Positions 45,450 to 56,729 are shown, numbered from the stretch's first letter. The stretch: 64,000 nucleotides of DNA from Nageia nagi (GCA_050084985.1 JBITNC010000001.1:15128001-15192000), one strand, 5' to 3'. The notes: generated by a model from the letters alone, not told the origin. Program-made: numbers and translations.

Positions 45450-46140
45450 TAACTTTTGTTGTGTACAATGATGACCATGAACAAATTTCTCATCATAATT
45501 ATAGCACAAGCCCTTATTTTGATGCTCTTCCATTTCCTCCCATGTTAGATTCTTAGTTTGCATTTTGGAATTCGATGGTGGGGCACTTGTGTTATTAGAG
45601 GGATGGGAAATATTATGTGTTTTGGTGAATGGAGGTATTGCATTTTATCAATGAGCATTGGCTTTATCTTCAATGAGCTTTTCCAAGGTAATAACATCCA
45701 TCATAGTTTTGGGATTAAACATTTTGACCTCTAGTTTAATTTCTTCCTTTAAGCCACTGATAAAACAACTTGTGAAAAATGCATCATCCAACCCCTTTGT
45801 GTGATTTGCTAATTTCTCAAACTAATTTTGGTATTCTTTGACTATGCTAGTTTGATGTAACTTGGTCAATGCCCCTGTGAAATCTTCATAGTCACTAGGA
45901 CCAAAATGGATCAATAATTTTTGAGTGAATTCATCCCATGAAGGAGTAGGATGTGTCTTTTAATACCACTGGTGCCATTAGAGAACTTCATAGTCCAAAT
46001 TAAAAGTTTCCATGCACACCTTCAAATCCTTTAGGATTTGGTTCAATGTGAAATACTAACCAGCCTTATAAATCTAGCTAGTGGGATTATCTCTATCAAA
46101 TTGGGGAAAATCCAATTTGGTTGTGCATGGAAGAATGAAA
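45450..46140 (-). pseudogene. chromovirus gag with zinc knuckle
   Basis: Minus-strand blocks KLDFPQFDRDNPTS, WDEFTQKLLIHFGPSDYEDF, TGALTKLHQTSIVKEYQN, FEKLANHTKGL and CFISGLKEEIKLEVKMFNPK match chromovirus gag. The knuckle near 45,530-45,470 reads GLCYNYDEKFVHGHHCTQQK, with one Cys changed to Tyr. Stops occur, but most of the frame stays readable. Confidence 0.92.
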
Positions 46141-47194
46141 CCACCTAGTTGGCTCTAAAATTTATGATGATACCCTTATGGATTTTTTGACTACCCTAAT
46201 TGCTATGAACTAGATGCATTGTTGGTATGACTAAGACTTAGTTGAACACTGTCATATTTACTTTTAAGGGTCTGTATTTAGGTTTGTATTTGTTGGATTT
46301 TTGCCCTGAATGTATTGGTAAGTGTATCTATAATTTTTTGGATCATATTTTGAAATGTCATCATGGTAGGATCAGCTTGTGCTACTGTTTGGGATCTTGT
46401 TTCAAGTGCCATTTTTGGAAATTATTATTTATGAAGATGATATTTTTGGAAACTACTATTTTTAAAAATTGCTATTTTTAGAAGTGCCCAAAAAAGTGTA
46501 TGGGTGTAATGTATCAAAATGATCAGCTCAAAAAGATGATCACAATGGGCTAGGTCTCTTGATGATAATTTTTAGACCTTTAGACTTTTTTTTACATCTA
46601 TGGGTCTATCTGCTTTTGTTAAAAACTACTAAAATGGTACAAATTTTTAGTTATTTAGCTCTAAAGTTTTTGTTGCCTTTGAATTGCTATTTTTGGTAGC
46701 TCTAAAAAAATACATCTCATACATTCTACTTCCCAAATCAAGGTTTTTTGTGTGAAGGAATGATTTTAGGGTAAGGATTATCTGCACTGTAGGCTTGTAT
46801 AAACACCCCTTCTATGTAACTTTCATAAGGAAAGAGGCCATGGAGATGGCTTTTATGATAAGTAACTTTCCAATGGCACTTGTTGGTGCACTACAATTTA
46901 CAGATGGTTGAAACAAATTCCTACCTAGTTTCAATTTATAGCCTAGGTAGTCTCTAATATACCTTTCAGTACATGGAGTCCAATTTTGTGTAGGGTTCTA
47001 TCTGAGGCTTGGGTATTGGTGTAGAGTTTTTTGCACCTCACTTCACACATAGCTTTATAGGCAAGTGTGCTTAGCCAAAAATGATAGATCCTTCTAGATA
47101 TTTTAAAACCCTTAGTATAGGGTTTCTAGCTTATACCTCTAAGAAATTTTTTTTCCTATAGCAAAATGACCTTGGAAAGATCTATAATACCAAA
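46141..47194 (-). other. 5' leader of the chromovirus
   Basis: Sequence between the 5' LTR and the recognisable gag. The plus-strand frame 46,242-46,481 is an antisense shadow or chance. A primer-binding-site-like TTTGGTATTATAGATC lies on the minus strand at 47,194-47,179. Confidence 0.6.
47179..47194 (-). promoter_or_regulatory. degenerate primer-binding site
   Basis: The minus strand reads TTTGGTATTATAGATC directly after the 5' LTR. It resembles TTTGGTATCAGAGC (initiator tRNA-Met). Confidence 0.55.
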
Positions 47195-47595
47195 TATTAT
47201 GATGCTACAATTATAAAAAAGGGAAATATTACAAAAATAAAATGAATATCAATTTGAAATATAAAAATGATAATCATCTATGGAAATAACAGAGCATGCA
47301 TTAATAAATAGAACACAAAATAGTAGATAAGGATAGGATTTTACTACATAGTAACAGAATCATAGGTCGCTTTGAGGGGGCTATCTCCTTACAACTCCCA
47401 AAATTGAAAATTAAAGTTCAAGATGCATTTCTCCACACACTTCTATCTATTTATAATAAACTAATCCTAACCCTAATAGTAATGTAAAATCAGGCCCTGC
47501 CCTTACAATCACAATATTATGGTTTACAATATAGGTTGACCATTAAATAAAATACTAACTCTAACACTAAAATGTTAGGATGTGGGATCCTACCA
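47195..47595 (-). mobile_element. 5' LTR of the chromovirus
   Basis: Pairs with 41,587-41,987 at equal length. Differences are mostly C/T and A/G transitions. Confidence 0.9.
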
Positions 47596-47659
47596 TTTTT
47601 CCTTCAAAAAATAATAGATCTTCTTAAGATGAGGGAAGTTTTACTCTTGCTTCTAAAAG

Positions 47660-47860
47660 AAAGGAAAACTACTCACCATGCATACTTTGATACCATATTC
47701 AAGGATTGAGCCAAAAGTGTTTTGTATTATTAAGAAGAAGGTTTAAATACAAGTGTAGTTCAAGAGTTACATTCCCATACAACAACATAAGTAGAAACCA
47801 CCATATGAAGCCCTAAATTTATTATTATATATTAGTGTTAAATACTAATATATTTATTTT
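47660..47860 (-). mobile_element. fragment of a copia 5' end (LTR plus primer-binding site)
   Basis: On the minus strand TGGTATCAAAGTATGC (47,694-47,679) resembles the initiator-Met primer-binding site. It is preceded by an LTR-like stretch (47,700-47,830) with a taatacaaaacactt... phrase. The chromovirus may have inserted into this older element. No gag was found. Confidence 0.5.
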
Positions 47861-47925
47861 CTATTTACATATTGTAGATACCTAATGTATATGATATTAA
47901 TTTAATGTTATTATTTTCTAATTGT

Positions 47926-48760
47926 TAACACCTAAATTTAATTTTTATTTAATTAAAAATCATATTTAAGATATTTAAGTATTAAAGTAATTTAATTCTT
48001 TATTTTGCTATATTTGTAGAGTAAAGTGTAATTTGATTTCTTTCTATCCTTTTGGTGATAGGTATAAGGAGTGCTAGCCAAGAATATGTCTTGGTTTATG
48101 GTGGAACCTCTCATCTATTTAAGGTAGTAAGAATGTGGCATTAACTATATTTGAATCATTATAGATTATACTACATTCTATGCTTGATGTATCTTGATTA
48201 CACTTATCAAGTTCAAGTTTGTGTCCTAAGGGATAAATCCATTCCTTATTTGTTATATCATAATAAGATTTGATAACCTTGGAAAATGAGCTTGACAATG
48301 AACACAAATTTGAAGGATTTTAAGGAGGATAATTATATGTTGGTGAATTATAATACACCAATACTTTGTGGTATACCAACACTCTACTCTTGGAAAAAAG
48401 GAATGTTCAAATTTAGGGAGTGAGTCATCTAGATCTTATGGAGGCCAAATCTCAACTTTGATCAATAATGTACAAGTAAATGATATGTTTGTAGTCATTT
48501 ATATTCAAATTTGATTACATCAAGAGATAGATCTATTTTATTGAAATAATATATTTTTTTATCACTTCAAATAATATTTTTATTTATTATAATTAATATT
48601 AAATTACTTAAATTAAATCAATTTTTAGTATTAACAAATTAGTGAAACCAATATTTTTATATACGATAACTTATTTTCCACTAGTTGTGCTAAAATACCT
48701 AGGGTTTTTGACTAAGATTAATATTATGATTCAAGCATTTTAGATACGAATCCCAAGATA
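47926..48760 (+). mobile_element. probable 5' LTR of the Tat-like element
   Basis: It starts tgttaacacctaaatttaat followed by tttttatttaattaaaaat. The same block opens the 3' LTR near 56,745. The right end and primer-binding site were not recognised. A 62-codon minus-strand frame within it is likely chance. Confidence 0.5.
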
Positions 48761-48959
48761 AAAGCTCAATTTAAAAGTTTCAAGCATTCATGAGTTACTT
48801 TGAGAAAAGTGGTCAAGGTGACAATAGTAATGGAATTAGGGCCTCCACTCCATGGGAAGATTTAACAAAGCAAGCATAGTATCTCAAAAGTAAGATTAAG
48901 GGAGATAAGATACTAAAGGCTACTAAGAATTAAAATCCTTTTTTTGTTCATATCCCTAA

Positions 48960-49860
48960 CACCATATTCCATGAGCGTAAAAATGAGCCATATTTTGATA
49001 TGTATTATGGTAAAGGAGATCCTATGCAACATGTAATATCCTTTCAATGAACTTTGAGCTAATTTTTGGAGTGAATCATAATCTCATGATCAATATTTCC
49101 CTACTACATTGAAGGGAGATTCTTTAAAGTGGTATTTTACACTTCCTCAATCTTCTATTACTTATTATGAGTAATTTGTTAACATGTTCCAAAAGATATT
49201 TAAGAATAATGTCAATATATTAGTTACAATTCAATATTTGTATGCCACAAATCAAGGACCTAATGAAATATTGGATAAGTTCATCATAAGATTCCAAAAC
49301 TTTTGGACCATATTGGATGGCTTGGATGAAGAAAAATATGCCACTTTCATGTTCATGAATAACATAAATTCTAATCTAAAGATAGTCGTTATTGATTACA
49401 TGGATATACCTTTTATGGATATGACATATATGTTGCTTTGCAAAGAGAAGGTGTTGATATAAATTATATATCTAAAATATGGAGCTATTTCAAAAGATAA
49501 AAAGAATAATTATCCCAAGAAGGAAGCTAATAAAATTAATACAATTGATAAACCTAGATAGACTCACAAGGAAATTCATTTATCCTTAAGAGATAGTAGA
49601 TTGAAGTTTTTGTTGGCTCTATATATTATGTATAGATATTATGCAAAGAAATGTCTAATCCATCCAACAATTGCAAAGGAATTAGGAGAGCATGATCCTA
49701 AACTTGATTCGTATGATTCTCAATCTTATTGTACATATCATAAAGTTAAGGGGCACAATACCCATGCTTGCTCTATTTTGAGGTAAGAGTTCCTTCAACT
49801 ATTAGATGAAGGTAAGGTGACATATGCAACAAAAGAAGTAGTTCCATTAGAAATAATAAA
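48960..49860 (+). pseudogene. Tat-like gag and zinc knuckle
   Basis: From 48,980, blocks YYGKGDPMQHVISFQ, then in another frame HDQYFPTTLKGDSLKW-like and FVNMFQKIFKNNVNI match Retrotrans_gag. The 92-codon frame at 49,184-49,462 continues it: QGPNEILDKFIIRFQNFW and FMNNINSNLKIVVIDY. At about 49,729 the knuckle reads SYCTYHKVKGHNTHACSILR, which keeps C, H, H and C of the CxYH-x4-GHxTxxC pattern. That makes it the best-preserved knuckle of the gypsy remnants here. Confidence 0.9.
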
Positions 49861-49929
49861 ATAATATGTAAATATCCTTTTTATAGTAGATTTATGCACT
49901 AACAAATGACATGATATACCTAAAGTATC

Positions 49930-50420
49930 AATTCATTCCACCATGATTTATATATAGGAGTTGTAAAAGGACCCTTGAGAATTTGACATTGAATATAAAA
50001 TTTGAAGTACTCCTGCAAAGATACATTTACTTGAATTGTTTCAATAATCTCAAGTTTATAGAGATGCTTTGATAAATGCTTTAAGGAATACTTAGGTAGA
50101 TGAAACTATATTTGCTATTATATTTTTAGAATTATTAGAATCCATTCATTGAGTATACATGGTTAGTTTTGAATATGAAGAGATCCCTAGTGATGATGTA
50201 GTATAGAAATATATAACATTATATATCAAAGTGAAAATATTTAAAAAATCATTGAAAACATGTTAGTATATATAGGTTAAAATATAAATATATGTTCCTT
50301 ACCTTGAAATAATTTCCCCAAGCATTGATTTAAAAATAGAAAACTAGCATAAGCATCAAAGAATTAGATAGTGTTGAAAAGTAATATATAGTAATAATTA
50401 CATTTCCAATGGTTACCTCA
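49930..50420 (+). pseudogene. Tat-like pre-protease and protease remnant
   Basis: The frame reads STPAKIHLLELFQ, then QVYRDALINALRNT and FEYEEIPSDD, matching the 'KTPA.ISI..LL..S..HR.AL...L' block and the 'F...EIP..G..HNKAL.I' block that precede the retropepsin. The DSG-containing segment itself is too decayed to identify. Confidence 0.75.
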
Positions 50421-51080
50421 TATAAATTTAGTTTCATCTACTTTGCATAGGTGTCTAAAATTTGAACATTAAGGAAAAAATTATCAACATAAATAGTATA
50501 ATAAATAGAAGCAAAAGCATCAAATCTAGTCATAGAGGTTGAATTGGGTACATATTGCTTTGATCATGTTTATATCATGTAAGGATTCAAAAATTTAGAT
50601 AAACTAGTATCAAAAGTGATACACCAACATACCATGAGGTGTTAGTGCATGGAAGTAGTTGAGAAAGAACATATCCCATAAGGTGTTAATGTTATATTGC
50701 AAGATTTGAAGTTGAAGGACCCATATATTTTGGTTCTTGAGAAAGTGGAAGAATTTGAACCATAATTGATTAAAATAGAATCCAAGAAGGATAAAGTAAG
50801 TTTAGATCCATTTGCAGTAAACATGAACATTGATTTACTAAATAATTATTTCAAGAAATGTTATTATAAAGGAAAAGATTTATAAAAAAAATGAACAAGG
50901 CATGTGATCCTTTCCTATAAATGTAGGATGAAGTAAGAGAACATAATGTCTTGGGTAGGAAGAGCAACAACCTAATAGGAGGTAGTAGAGGATGATAAAA
51001 TATTTGTGGATTATATTTTTGGATTCACTTCATATGATTTAGCTTATGGATGATTCAAATCAATTTTTTAGATGAATATG
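50421..51080 (+). pseudogene. decayed pol segment, RT N-terminus expected
   Basis: The first part of the RT should lie here by position, but no convincing RT motif was read in any frame. The minus-strand frame 50,642-50,830 is a shadow. Confidence 0.4.
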
Positions 51081-52000
51081 AACCTATTTCTATTGATGTT
51101 TACAAGAATGAGATTCCTTACTTGAGCATATTAGAGGTAGAAGTGAGTTCTTGAATTCAAGTGAGAAAGAGAAACCCAATTTTCATTATATCCTTATGCA
51201 TATTTTGGATCCAAATCAAGTACCTTGGAGGAAATAGAATGTCCCTCCCTATAGTAAGATATATTTTTGTGAGGTTGAGGAAGTACATATCAATATTGAA
51301 TCCTTCTAAGTGTGCACTTGGAGTGTATTAAGAAAAGTTATGATTTATTATTTCAAGAAGAGGAATTGAGGTAGAACCTAAGTAAATGAAGGCAATTGAA
51401 GAAATGCCTCCATCAAGCAGATTGAAGTATTTCTTCATATAAAGCCTCAATCAATAAGAAGATTCATTATTAAATTGGTTGATAATAAAACTCCCTTTTC
51501 TCATCTATTGAATAAGGGTGAAAAGTTTAAAATTAGATTGGGATTAAAAATATCAAAGAGCTTTTGAAGACTTAAAAAATTTTCTCCTTAATGATCTTAT
51601 TTATCTCCTCTTGATTATTAAAGAAATTGGTTTATATTTTATCTACTTTAGTAGCCTTAGGGGTAATTTTTTCTCATAAAAATATGAGAATATAGAAAGA
51701 GTAGTATACAACATCAGTAAACTATTTCCTAATTATGAGATAAGGTATATACCCATAGAGAAATTATATTTTGTAATTGTTTTCTCAACTAAAATGTTAA
51801 GGCATTACATGTTGGGAAATACTAACTTTGTGATATCTTAGAAAAGCCCTCTTAAATATTTGATGTCAAAGCCTCACCTCTCAAGAAAGGTTGCAAAGTT
51901 GTTGATGTTGTTACAATAATTTGATCTTGTCTTTGTTGTACAACAATCCACCAAAGGAAAAGTAATTGTAGATTTTATATTTCAACATACTAGGGATGAT
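51081..52000 (+). pseudogene. Tat-like RT C-terminus and RNase H
   Basis: LNPSKCALGVY and SRRGIEVEPK at about 51,296-51,385 are the RT thumb/connection signature of Tat-type gypsy. MKAIEEMPP follows. RNase H blocks come next: IRYIPIEKLYFVIVFSTKML, RHYMLGNTNFVIS and SPLKYLMSKPHLSRKVAKLL, then KGKVIVDFI. Stops and frame changes are frequent. Confidence 0.88.
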
Positions 52001-52104
52001 TCATCAACAATAAAATAGGTATTTTTAGATGATTTTGTGAATAATACAAAGTTGATGTTGTATGTTTGTGTACCATTCTTCAAGAAGAGTATATTTAAGG
52101 TTTC

Positions 52105-52330
52105 TTTGGTTTCTTAGATAATGATGAGTACATGTTATATTTCGATGGTTCAAGGTGTATGAATGGAGAAGGTACAAGAATATAACTTGTGTATATTCAT
52201 GGAGATATTATTACTATATCATATAAGTTGATTTTTGAGTGCACAAATAAAATGGTTAAGTACAAGGTTCTAATCTTAATATTGAATACTTATATTCTAT
52301 TGAAAGTTCAAAGAATATATATACAAGTGA
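52105..52330 (+). pseudogene. archaeal-type second RNase H (aRH) remnant
   Basis: The frame reads DNDEYMLYFDGSRCMNGEG, then IHGDIITISYKLIFECTNKM and VKYKVLILI. This matches the aRH pattern 'W.LYFDGS....GAG..L..P.G......F.L.F..TNN.AEYEALI'. The catalytic Asp of FDGS is kept; the Glu of the 'AEYEAL' block is replaced by Val-Lys. Two RNase H-like domains in one pol mark the Tat lineage. Confidence 0.85.
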
Positions 52331-52559
52331 AGTGTACAATAGAAAACATGAGAAGTTAGTGTCATGCAAGGAGAAAGGTATTTAATTTTCTCTTACATTT
52401 TGAGGAGTATGAAATTGAGAGTATTCCAAAAGAAAATAAAATCATGCTAATGCAATTATCTCCAATCAAGATTGAATATAAAGAGATAATACTCATTATA
52501 AAAAAATTGGGTAAACCTTCATATGATTATTTTAATTGAATATGAATATTTTATAGCTA

Positions 52560-52910
52560 CTTGCATTTTTTTTTATCCATGGTGGGGAGAAATATTTTAC
52601 TATGGATAATGGACCTAACTTTAAGGGTAATGAATAGAATAAGTTTTACATAAAAAAAATTCTCTACTCCCTATTATCCTCAAGGAAATGGCCAAGTTGA
52701 AGCTACAAATAAGACTATCATTACTATTTTGAGAAAAAATAATATAAAAGAATGGAAAATATTGGCTCATCAAGTCCCATATGCACTTTGGATATATATG
52801 AAAAGCATAAGGATAACAATTGATGAAAATCCATTTTCATTGGTGTATGGAGATGAGGTTTTAGTTCCTTTGGAGTTAGAAATACCCTCCTTGAGAGTGA
52901 CATTTGAAGG
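52560..52910 (+). pseudogene. Tat-like integrase core, first copy
   Basis: DNGPNFKGNE at about 52,606 is the central D-containing block. PYYPQGNGQVEATNKTIITI at about 52,668 holds the third catalytic Glu. The 76-codon frame 52,729-52,959 then reads HQVPYALWIY and ENPFSLVYGDEVLVPLELEI. It is cut at 52,910 by the solo LTR and resumes at 54,109. Confidence 0.92.
52906..52910. repeat. target-site duplication GAAGG (left)
   Basis: GAAGG here matches AAAGG at 54,104-54,108 with one G/A difference, flanking the solo LTR. Confidence 0.75.
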
Positions 52911-54103
52911 TGTAGATACCCAAAAATACCTATTTTCTCAAAAATACTTAAAATTCTAAAAATGTATAACTATTATACTAAATGGATAAAAGGGTTAATA
53001 ATGACCTAAGTACATTATTGAATATCTATATTTAGCCTAAATTATGGGCAAAGAGTAAAATATAAGCTACAATACTTAAATGGACTATTTACTTTCTTAA
53101 ACATAAAAAAGGACTTTCTAGTTACCTAACTTAAATTAAGTGAAGTATATATGTTAAATTAAAATTAGAATTTCCTTCTTCTTTCTCATTTGTGTAATTT
53201 ATATTGTGAGCTTATGCTCTAATATTTTCTCCAATATTATACAAGCTTACAAGATAAGGTTTCAAGCTAATTCCAAGGGTTTGAAGTACTTTGAAGCAAT
53301 TATACCCTATTTTGAAACTACTTTCACCATAGATCAAAAGTTGAAGGTAAACTTATATGGTGGAATTGCTTGATTTTGATATATCTTGTTCTATATTGTA
53401 TATTTCATAAGTTTTGCATTTTTGAGAGAGATTGAACTATTAGAATTGCAAGGAGCTTGAAGATCTTGTATCCTTTTAGTAGCATTTTATTTATTATAGG
53501 TTTTAGTGCATGTAGCACATATATAGGATAATATTATCTTAATTTGCATGTAGAACATATTTATTTGATGACTTGATGGTCAAAAAGTAATCTAAGCTTT
53601 TTGGATATCCTTGGATTTAAAGTATTGAAAATTTCTTAATTTTGATAAGGGTTTGAAGGGTTTCACTATTGTATCCTAGGATTTTAGCCAAATTTGTGGT
53701 CTTAAATTTATTGGATTATATAAATACTTGTTTTAATTCTATATTACTAGGCATATAAACATTCTTGCATAATAGGCATAATTCTACATTCTACCATCCA
53801 TATGATTTTAAATTAGGGAGCTCACACACAAGCTTGGATAGCTTGAAAAGGCTATCTAGTTACTCTAAGTCCTTAAAGGCTTAGGTTTGGAGGTTCATAG
53901 AACTCATTATATTACATTAGGTTATGTATGTTCATATATCTTGTAATTTAAAGGAACAATTGAAGCATTTACCATAATTATTGATCATTTTTAATTATCT
54001 TGTTTAAAATTTAAAAGCATAGTTATGTAGATCTTTAATCTTTGTGTGTAATTGATATTTATGAGTGTGTTAAGTGCATTTAAGAAGGGATTTGGGGGTT
54101 ACA
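52911..54103 (+). mobile_element. solo gypsy LTR, 1193 bp
   Basis: It starts TGTAGATACCCAAAAAT and ends GGGGGTTACA, with near-identical 5-bp duplications on both sides. The integrase reading is interrupted exactly at its edges, as the downstream integrase copy shows: there gtcattggaaggatacatt is continuous. No internal domain lies between the ends. Solo LTRs arise by recombination between the two LTRs of one element. The start resembles the LTR at 2644. Confidence 0.88.
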
Positions 54104-54108
54104 AAAGG

Positions 54109-54205
54109 ATACATTATAGATGAGGATAAGAAACAAAAAAAATATTAACATATTTATAATCTTTGGATAAGAAGATAGTGAATGGATTAAAATGTCTCAT
54201 ATTGA
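54109..54205 (+). pseudogene. integrase first copy, continuation after solo LTR
   Basis: atacattatagatgaggata at 54,109 aligns with 54,764 of the second copy and extends through ttggataagaagatagtgaa. The similarity ends near 54,205. Confidence 0.75.
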
Positions 54206-54415
54206 GAGGGGTATAAGTTTATTATCACAAGCAAAAATTATTTCACTAAATAGGAATATGTGGACCCATTAAAATCTTACAAGGGTACTAAAATAATAAA
54301 TTTTATTTAATATCATAACAATATTTGGTGTGTCATCATGACTAATCAACTCCATTTCAATAATAGCTTAACCTTCTCCAACTTTGAAATTGATTATTGA
54401 GGGCCCCGAATCATG
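54206..54415 (+). other. spacer between the two integrase copies
   Basis: No similarity recognised; rich in A and T. Confidence 0.45.
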
Positions 54416-55110
54416 GGAATTATGGATCCACTTTACTTATGGATAATGGAACTAACTTTAAGTGTAAAAAAATGAAGAATTTTTGTAATAAGTTTCACAT
54501 AAAATAAAATTTCTCTAGTCCCTATTATCCTTAAGGAAATAGCTAAGCTAAATCTATGAATTAGACTATTATTAGTATTTTAAGAAAAATAGTCCAAAAT
54601 AAAGGTAAAGATTGGCATCATCAAGTCCATATACACTTTGGGTATATAGGAAAAGCATAAGAACAACAATATATGCAAATCCATTTTAATTGGTGTACAT
54701 ATATGGGATTGTAGTTTCTTTAGAGTTAGATATACCCTCCTTGAGAGTGTCATTGGAAGGATACATTCTAAATGATGATAAAAGATAAGAAATATTAGCA
54801 TATTCAAAAGTTTTGGATGAGAAGAGAGTGAATGCATTAGAGCATCTCAAAGTATAGAAAAATAAAATAAAGAGAGAATACAATAAGAAGATCAAAATAA
54901 AGGTATTCCAAATCAAATATTTGGTCCTAATAGAAAACCAAACTAAGACAAAGGCCCTTGAGCAAAAGAGAGTTGGTAAGTTTGAGCCAAATTGAATAGG
55001 ACCTTATATTATCATTGACAATTATGACTTGGAGGCATATAACTTGTCAATAATTGAAGCTAAATTGGTAAATAATATTATCAATGTTATGCATATTAAG
55101 AGATTTTATG
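54416..55110 (+). pseudogene. integrase second copy and C-terminus
   Basis: ttatggataatgg-acta at 54,435 repeats the DNG-containing block. The 'CCTTATTATCC-AAGGAAAT' and tcatcaagtcc blocks follow as in the first copy. Beyond 54,850 it extends into a C-terminal part: AYSKVLDEKRVNALEHLK-like, then KKIKIKVFQIKYLVLIENQ and KRVGKFEPN, the 'R.F..GDLVL...GKF.PNW.GPY' region, and NVMHIKRFYA at the end. Open frames on the opposite strand at 54,580-54,916 are shadows. Confidence 0.82.
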
Positions 55111-55755
55111 CATAGATAGGTCATTTTAGTTATTTCTATAGTTATATTTTCAATTTATATAGTACATCATTCAGTCTAGGCATATAATAAATTAATAATG
55201 TGTGAAATATCAAGGGTTAATAAATACAACATTTTGTGCATCAATGCACTATGATGCACTTAATTTCCAATAAGTAAGTCAGATATTTCAAGTTTTAACT
55301 ACTTTTGTAGCATGGGGTAAGCCTTTGTTTCAGAAGTTTATCATTAGTTAGCAAGAATAAGTAAGAAAAATTAGTAAAATTTAGAAATAAAAACTTGTGA
55401 TAAGAGGAAGTTAGTTTGAGGCTTACCTTTATACATTTCTTTCCAATGTAGTAAGGAAACCTTGTAAAGTGTAGTTATCGATTGAAAAAGAAAGTTTCAA
55501 AATAAAATCCCTTCTATAGCAATACATCTATGCACTAATACAAAAGGTAAGTATAGGTACATGTTTCCTTGTACTATAACTTCTCATTCCAAGTATGCTA
55601 GTTTTGATTTAGTATTATATTATAATTTGAAATAGTATTTTAGAAGTTTTGTAGAGTTAAGTAAATTCCTCTTAATTGGGGAAAAAAAGTAGAAAATATA
55701 ATCCTTTTCTCTTGGAGACTCAAAAGAATTCAAGAAAATGAGTTTACATATTTAG
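55111..55755 (+). other. 3' spacer of the Tat-like element
   Basis: Non-coding stretch after the integrase stop near 55,115. Long 3' spacers are usual in Tat elements. Confidence 0.55.
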
Positions 55756-56066
55756 TTATAACATACAATAAGGTGGTGCAACTAAATTTCTATTTGATAC
55801 TTGATTATAACATGCAATTAGGCAATGTAATCAAGTCACTATTCTTAATTTTGGGTTATAACATGCATTTGGGTTATTTAAACAAGATCAAATTGGTGGT
55901 GGTACTCAATTATAGCATGCAATTGTGTAGTGTGGTTAAGCTACTACAAATAGTAGCATTTGGTTATAGCATGCATTTGGGTGGTGCAACCACATCCACA
56001 TTCCTTCTCAGTTATATGATGCAATTGTATGGTGTAGTTGAGTTTATTTCCTCTTTGGTACTTGGG
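55756..56066 (+). repeat. six-unit minisatellite, 48-54 bp units
   Basis: Units start with ttata-r-catgca at 55,756, 55,805, 55,856, 55,910, 55,964 and 56,012. Each is followed by a-tt-gg-grtggtg and a variable tail. Most unit lengths are multiples of three, so an open frame (55,773-56,144) runs through. Its repeating Tyr-x-Met-x-Leu pattern follows from the repeat, and coding is unlikely. Confidence 0.9.
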
Positions 56067-56729
56067 GTAAGTAAGTACTTACTTCTAGTATCTTCAATAA
56101 TGGATTTGTATCAAGGAGAGTTTCATTTCTTTGAGAATATATAAATAAAACCTAGAAAGAAGTTTCATATATTACCTTTGATATTTTTGCTAGTAATGGT
56201 AAATTAATTATATATAGCCAACTCTTCAATCATAAAGAAATTTTATATTTATTTCAACTAAAGATAACAATAACTACATGATGAATTTTATATTTAATTA
56301 TGAGAATATCTTGGCATAAGAAGCTTTAATAAGTTGATTTCATTTTGTTGTCTTGAGATCATGTGTTCAATAGTGATAGATAGAGTCTATGATTAATGAT
56401 GAAAATATCTTGGTATAAGAAGATAAAGTACATTGAGTTTATCTAGAGCTAACCATGATAGATGTAGCATGTTGGTGCATCTTCATTAATGCATTAGAGG
56501 TAAGTAATAATTTTATTTGGTAGATTTCTTACTTTTAACATTTCTTATAGGTTTTGTTCTTTGCCTTGTTACACTCTATTTTGGGTAAGTATTTATTATA
56601 GTTACCAAGACAAAGAAGGGGCATGAGATGTGGGAAAAATGGACTCCAAGTAATCACTGTGAATATTTAAAATAGAAATATTTCTTATTTTCCTTTGATT
56701 TATAATTTTATTTTTTTAAAATATATTCA
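56067..56729 (+). other. 3' spacer with a diverged ~97-bp duplication
   Basis: gagaatatcttggcataagaag near 56,301 recurs as gaaaatatcttggtataagaag near 56,399. Otherwise no feature is recognised. Confidence 0.55.

Larger units (their letters stand above)
41587..47595 (-). mobile_element. Ty3/gypsy chromovirus, near complete
   Basis: It has two LTRs of about 401 bases (41,587-41,987 and 47,195-47,595), flanked by TTTTT on both sides (41,582-41,586; 47,596-47,600), and a degenerate initiator-Met primer-binding site. On the minus strand the order is gag, protease, RT, RNase H, integrase, chromodomain, polypurine tract. Total length 6.0 kb is normal for the smaller plant chromoviruses. Several frames stay open over 70-135 codons, so it is less decayed than its neighbours. 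T-run target duplications carry little information. Confidence 0.9.

Noticed and set aside
55773-56144. 123-codon frame as a repeat protein
   Set aside because: Codon periodicity comes from minisatellite units whose lengths are mostly multiples of three; some units break the pattern and there is no start or domain support.
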